Assembly: GCA_028290125.1 (NCBI GenBank)
Contig: JAQGKM010000016.1
Location: forward strand, 1 to 6,580
Length of the DNA: 6,580 bases
DNA from: Hyphomicrobiales bacterium
GTDB taxonomy: Bacteria; Pseudomonadota; Alphaproteobacteria; Rhizobiales; Beijerinckiaceae
Reading direction: 5' to 3'
Position numbers and translations under genes: made by a program. Positions 5,769 through 6,580 of this stretch are shown here, piece after piece. Each line of letters starts with the position of its first letter. Position 1 is the first letter of the stretch. Below the pieces are notes generated by a model. It saw nothing but the letters and a program-made list of their open reading frames with translations, was not told where the DNA came from and did not search any database.

Positions 5769-6125
5769 TCAGCGCTGCGGCTTTGATTTGGGCTTCTTGG
5801 GCTTGGGCTCCGGCAACTCCAGCGCTGTCTCCCGCAAAAGTCGGGACAGCAGGCTGGCGTCGTCCCAGAACTCTCCCGGAATTGCGAAATAGGGGTTGGC
5901 GCGCGGATGCGGGCGGCCCATCGCGGGGGCCTCGCCCGTCTCCCGCTCCAGCCAGGCGCGGCCGGCCTGCGTCGGCTTGACGAAGAGCTGATCGTCGCAG
6001 ATCAGCGCCACCATCTTGCCGGCGACATAAACGCCATATTCTCCGAACATCCTGCGTGCCGACACCGGGCCGGCCCCGGCGGCCTGTTCGCAGATATAGT
6101 CCGCCGTCTCACGGCTGCTTCCCAT
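5769..6125 (-). CDS. TfoX N-terminal-domain protein
   Basis: The 118-residue protein contains a single TfoX N-terminal domain: SSRETADYICEQAAGAGPVSARRMFGEYGVY (3-33), then GKMVALICDDQLFVKPT (36-52) and a C-terminal aromatic part around RANPYFAIPGEFWDDASLLSRLLRET. The tail is proline- and lysine-rich (LPEPKPKKPKSKPQR) and looks disordered. TfoX/Sxy regulates competence in gammaproteobacteria, but free-standing N-domain proteins like this one lack the C-terminal TfoX domain and have no established function, so a competence role should not be assumed. The start at 6125 (MGSSRETADY) is chosen from the family N-terminus; upstream in-frame ATGs at 6155, 6191 and 6275 would add low-complexity residues. 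The ribosome site is not clear-cut (GGCAGGG close upstream). It is convergent with purK and divergent from rpsU. Confidence 0.8.
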   Translation of the reverse strand: MGSSRETADYICEQAAGAGPVSARRMFGEYGVYVAGKMVALICDDQLFVKPTQAGRAWLERETGEAPAMGRPHPRANPYFAIPGEFWDDASLLSRLLRETALELPEPKPKKPKSKPQR

Positions 6126-6194
6126 GGCCCTGCCCTGCTCCACGCCGGGCAGCATAGCCTCGCGCCGCCAGCCTGTGAATCTCTTCACCATGGC

Positions 6195-6223
6195 TGGACA
6201 GCCCCACGGCGTTCTGCTATTTC
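6195..6223 (+). promoter_or_regulatory. Candidate sigma-70-type promoter of rpsU
   Basis: TGGACA (6195-6200; 5 of 6 to TTGACA) is followed after exactly 17 nt by TATTTC (6218-6223), with TG one base before it (extended -10). Transcription would begin near 6230, giving a leader of roughly 93 nt. The -10 match itself is only partial. Confidence 0.4.
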
Positions 6224-6281
6224 CGCCACCACGTTGAGATGCGCCCCTCTCCGGGCTGCGCGTCCCTTTCCCCAATTTGGC

Positions 6282-6303
6282 CGCTGTCGCCTCGAGCGCA
6301 GCG
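6282..6303 (+). promoter_or_regulatory. Leader hairpin just upstream of the rpsU ribosome site
   Basis: CGCTG (6282-6286) pairs with CAGCG (6299-6303), and CGC (6288-6290) with GCG (6296-6298), leaving one bulged T and a 5-nt loop. The stem ends 8 nt before the AGGA (6312-6315) and 19 nt before the GTG, so it could affect initiation on rpsU mRNA. Regulation is inferred from position alone. Confidence 0.3.
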
Positions 6304-6322
6304 TTGAAGACAGGATCTGCTG

Positions 6323-6565
6323 GTGCAAGTTCTCGTTCGCGACAACAACGTCGATCAGGCCCTCAAGGCGCTCAAGAAGAAGATGCAGCGCGAGGGAATC
6401 TTCCGCGAGATGAAGCTCCGCGGCCATTACGAGAAGCCGTCCGAGAAGCGCGCCCGCGAGCAGGCTGAAGCCGTTCGCCGCGCCCGCAAGCTCGCGCGCA
6501 AGAAGATGCAGCGCGAAGGCCTGCTGCCCATGAAGCCGAAGCCGGTGATGGGCGCGCCGCGCTAA
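6323..6565 (+). CDS. rpsU: Small ribosomal subunit protein bS21
   Basis: The 80-residue, very basic protein is bS21, a late-assembling protein of the 30S subunit near the anti-Shine-Dalgarno end of 16S rRNA. The sequence VLVRDNNVDQALKALKKKMQREGIFREMKLRGHYEKPSEKR (3-43) is the family core, followed by RAREQAEAVRRARKLARKKMQREGLLP and a short tail MKPKPVMGAPR. It is a little longer than the 71-residue E. coli protein, as is common in alphaproteobacteria. The start is GTG at 6323, with AGGA at 6312-6315 seven nt upstream; MQVLVRDNNVDQAL agrees with the known N-terminus. The stop is TAA at 6563-6565. The gene stands apart from purK, behind its own likely promoter; only 15 bases follow it in the window, so no terminator can be judged. 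Confidence 0.96.
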   Translation: MQVLVRDNNVDQALKALKKKMQREGIFREMKLRGHYEKPSEKRAREQAEAVRRARKLARKKMQREGLLPMKPKPVMGAPR

Positions 6566-6580
6566 GCTTTCAGCGCCGCC

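Noticed and set aside
5769..6125. TfoX-like gene as evidence of a competence system
   Set aside because: Only the N-terminal domain is present and no competence genes are nearby. Such proteins are common and their role is not established.
1..6580. CRISPR arrays, tRNA/rRNA genes, insertion sequences, phage or defence genes
   Set aside because: No regularly spaced repeats, RNA-gene signatures, transposase motifs or defence domains were seen on either strand.

Overview
The window is GC-rich, densely coded chromosomal DNA from what looks like an alphaproteobacterium, probably of the Hyphomicrobiales (rhizobia/methylotroph group). This placement is an inference. It rests on the alphaproteobacterial-looking bS21 sequence, the two short DUF465 (YdcH-like) proteins next to purE-purK, the propionyl-CoA synthetase type, and a palindromic CCCTCTCCC/GGGAGAGGG intergenic repeat. 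Nothing indicates a phage, plasmid, CRISPR array or defence island. This reads as ordinary core genome, and I did not find a convincing new system.

Layout from left to right. (1) The 3' end of a FadD-type long-chain acyl-CoA ligase on + (to 353). (2) A three-hairpin palindromic repeat (357-479) between two convergent genes. (3) prpE, propionyl-CoA synthetase, on - (484-2394). (4) A 149-bp divergent spacer with an 8-bp perfect inverted repeat, a candidate operator. (5) A TauE/SafE-family membrane exporter on + (2544-3320) whose stop codon lies in the loop of a 10-bp stem. (6) Two small DUF465 paralogs transcribed divergently (3419-3613 on -, 3884-4102 on +) around a 270-bp spacer. (7) purE and purK on + (4193-5766), overlapping by ATGA and probably following the second DUF465 gene in one transcript. 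(8) A TfoX N-terminal-domain protein on - (5769-6125), ending 2 bp from purK. (9) rpsU (bS21) on + (6323-6565), starting with GTG and preceded by a plausible promoter and a leader hairpin.

Functions. The two ligases activate fatty acids and propionate to their CoA esters using ATP. PurK and PurE carry out the two-step bacterial conversion of AIR to CAIR in purine synthesis. bS21 is a small-subunit ribosomal protein. The exporter, the DUF465 proteins and the TfoX-like protein have no substrate or role that can be read from the sequence. No gene-free stretch exceeds 300 bases; the longest is 3614-3883.
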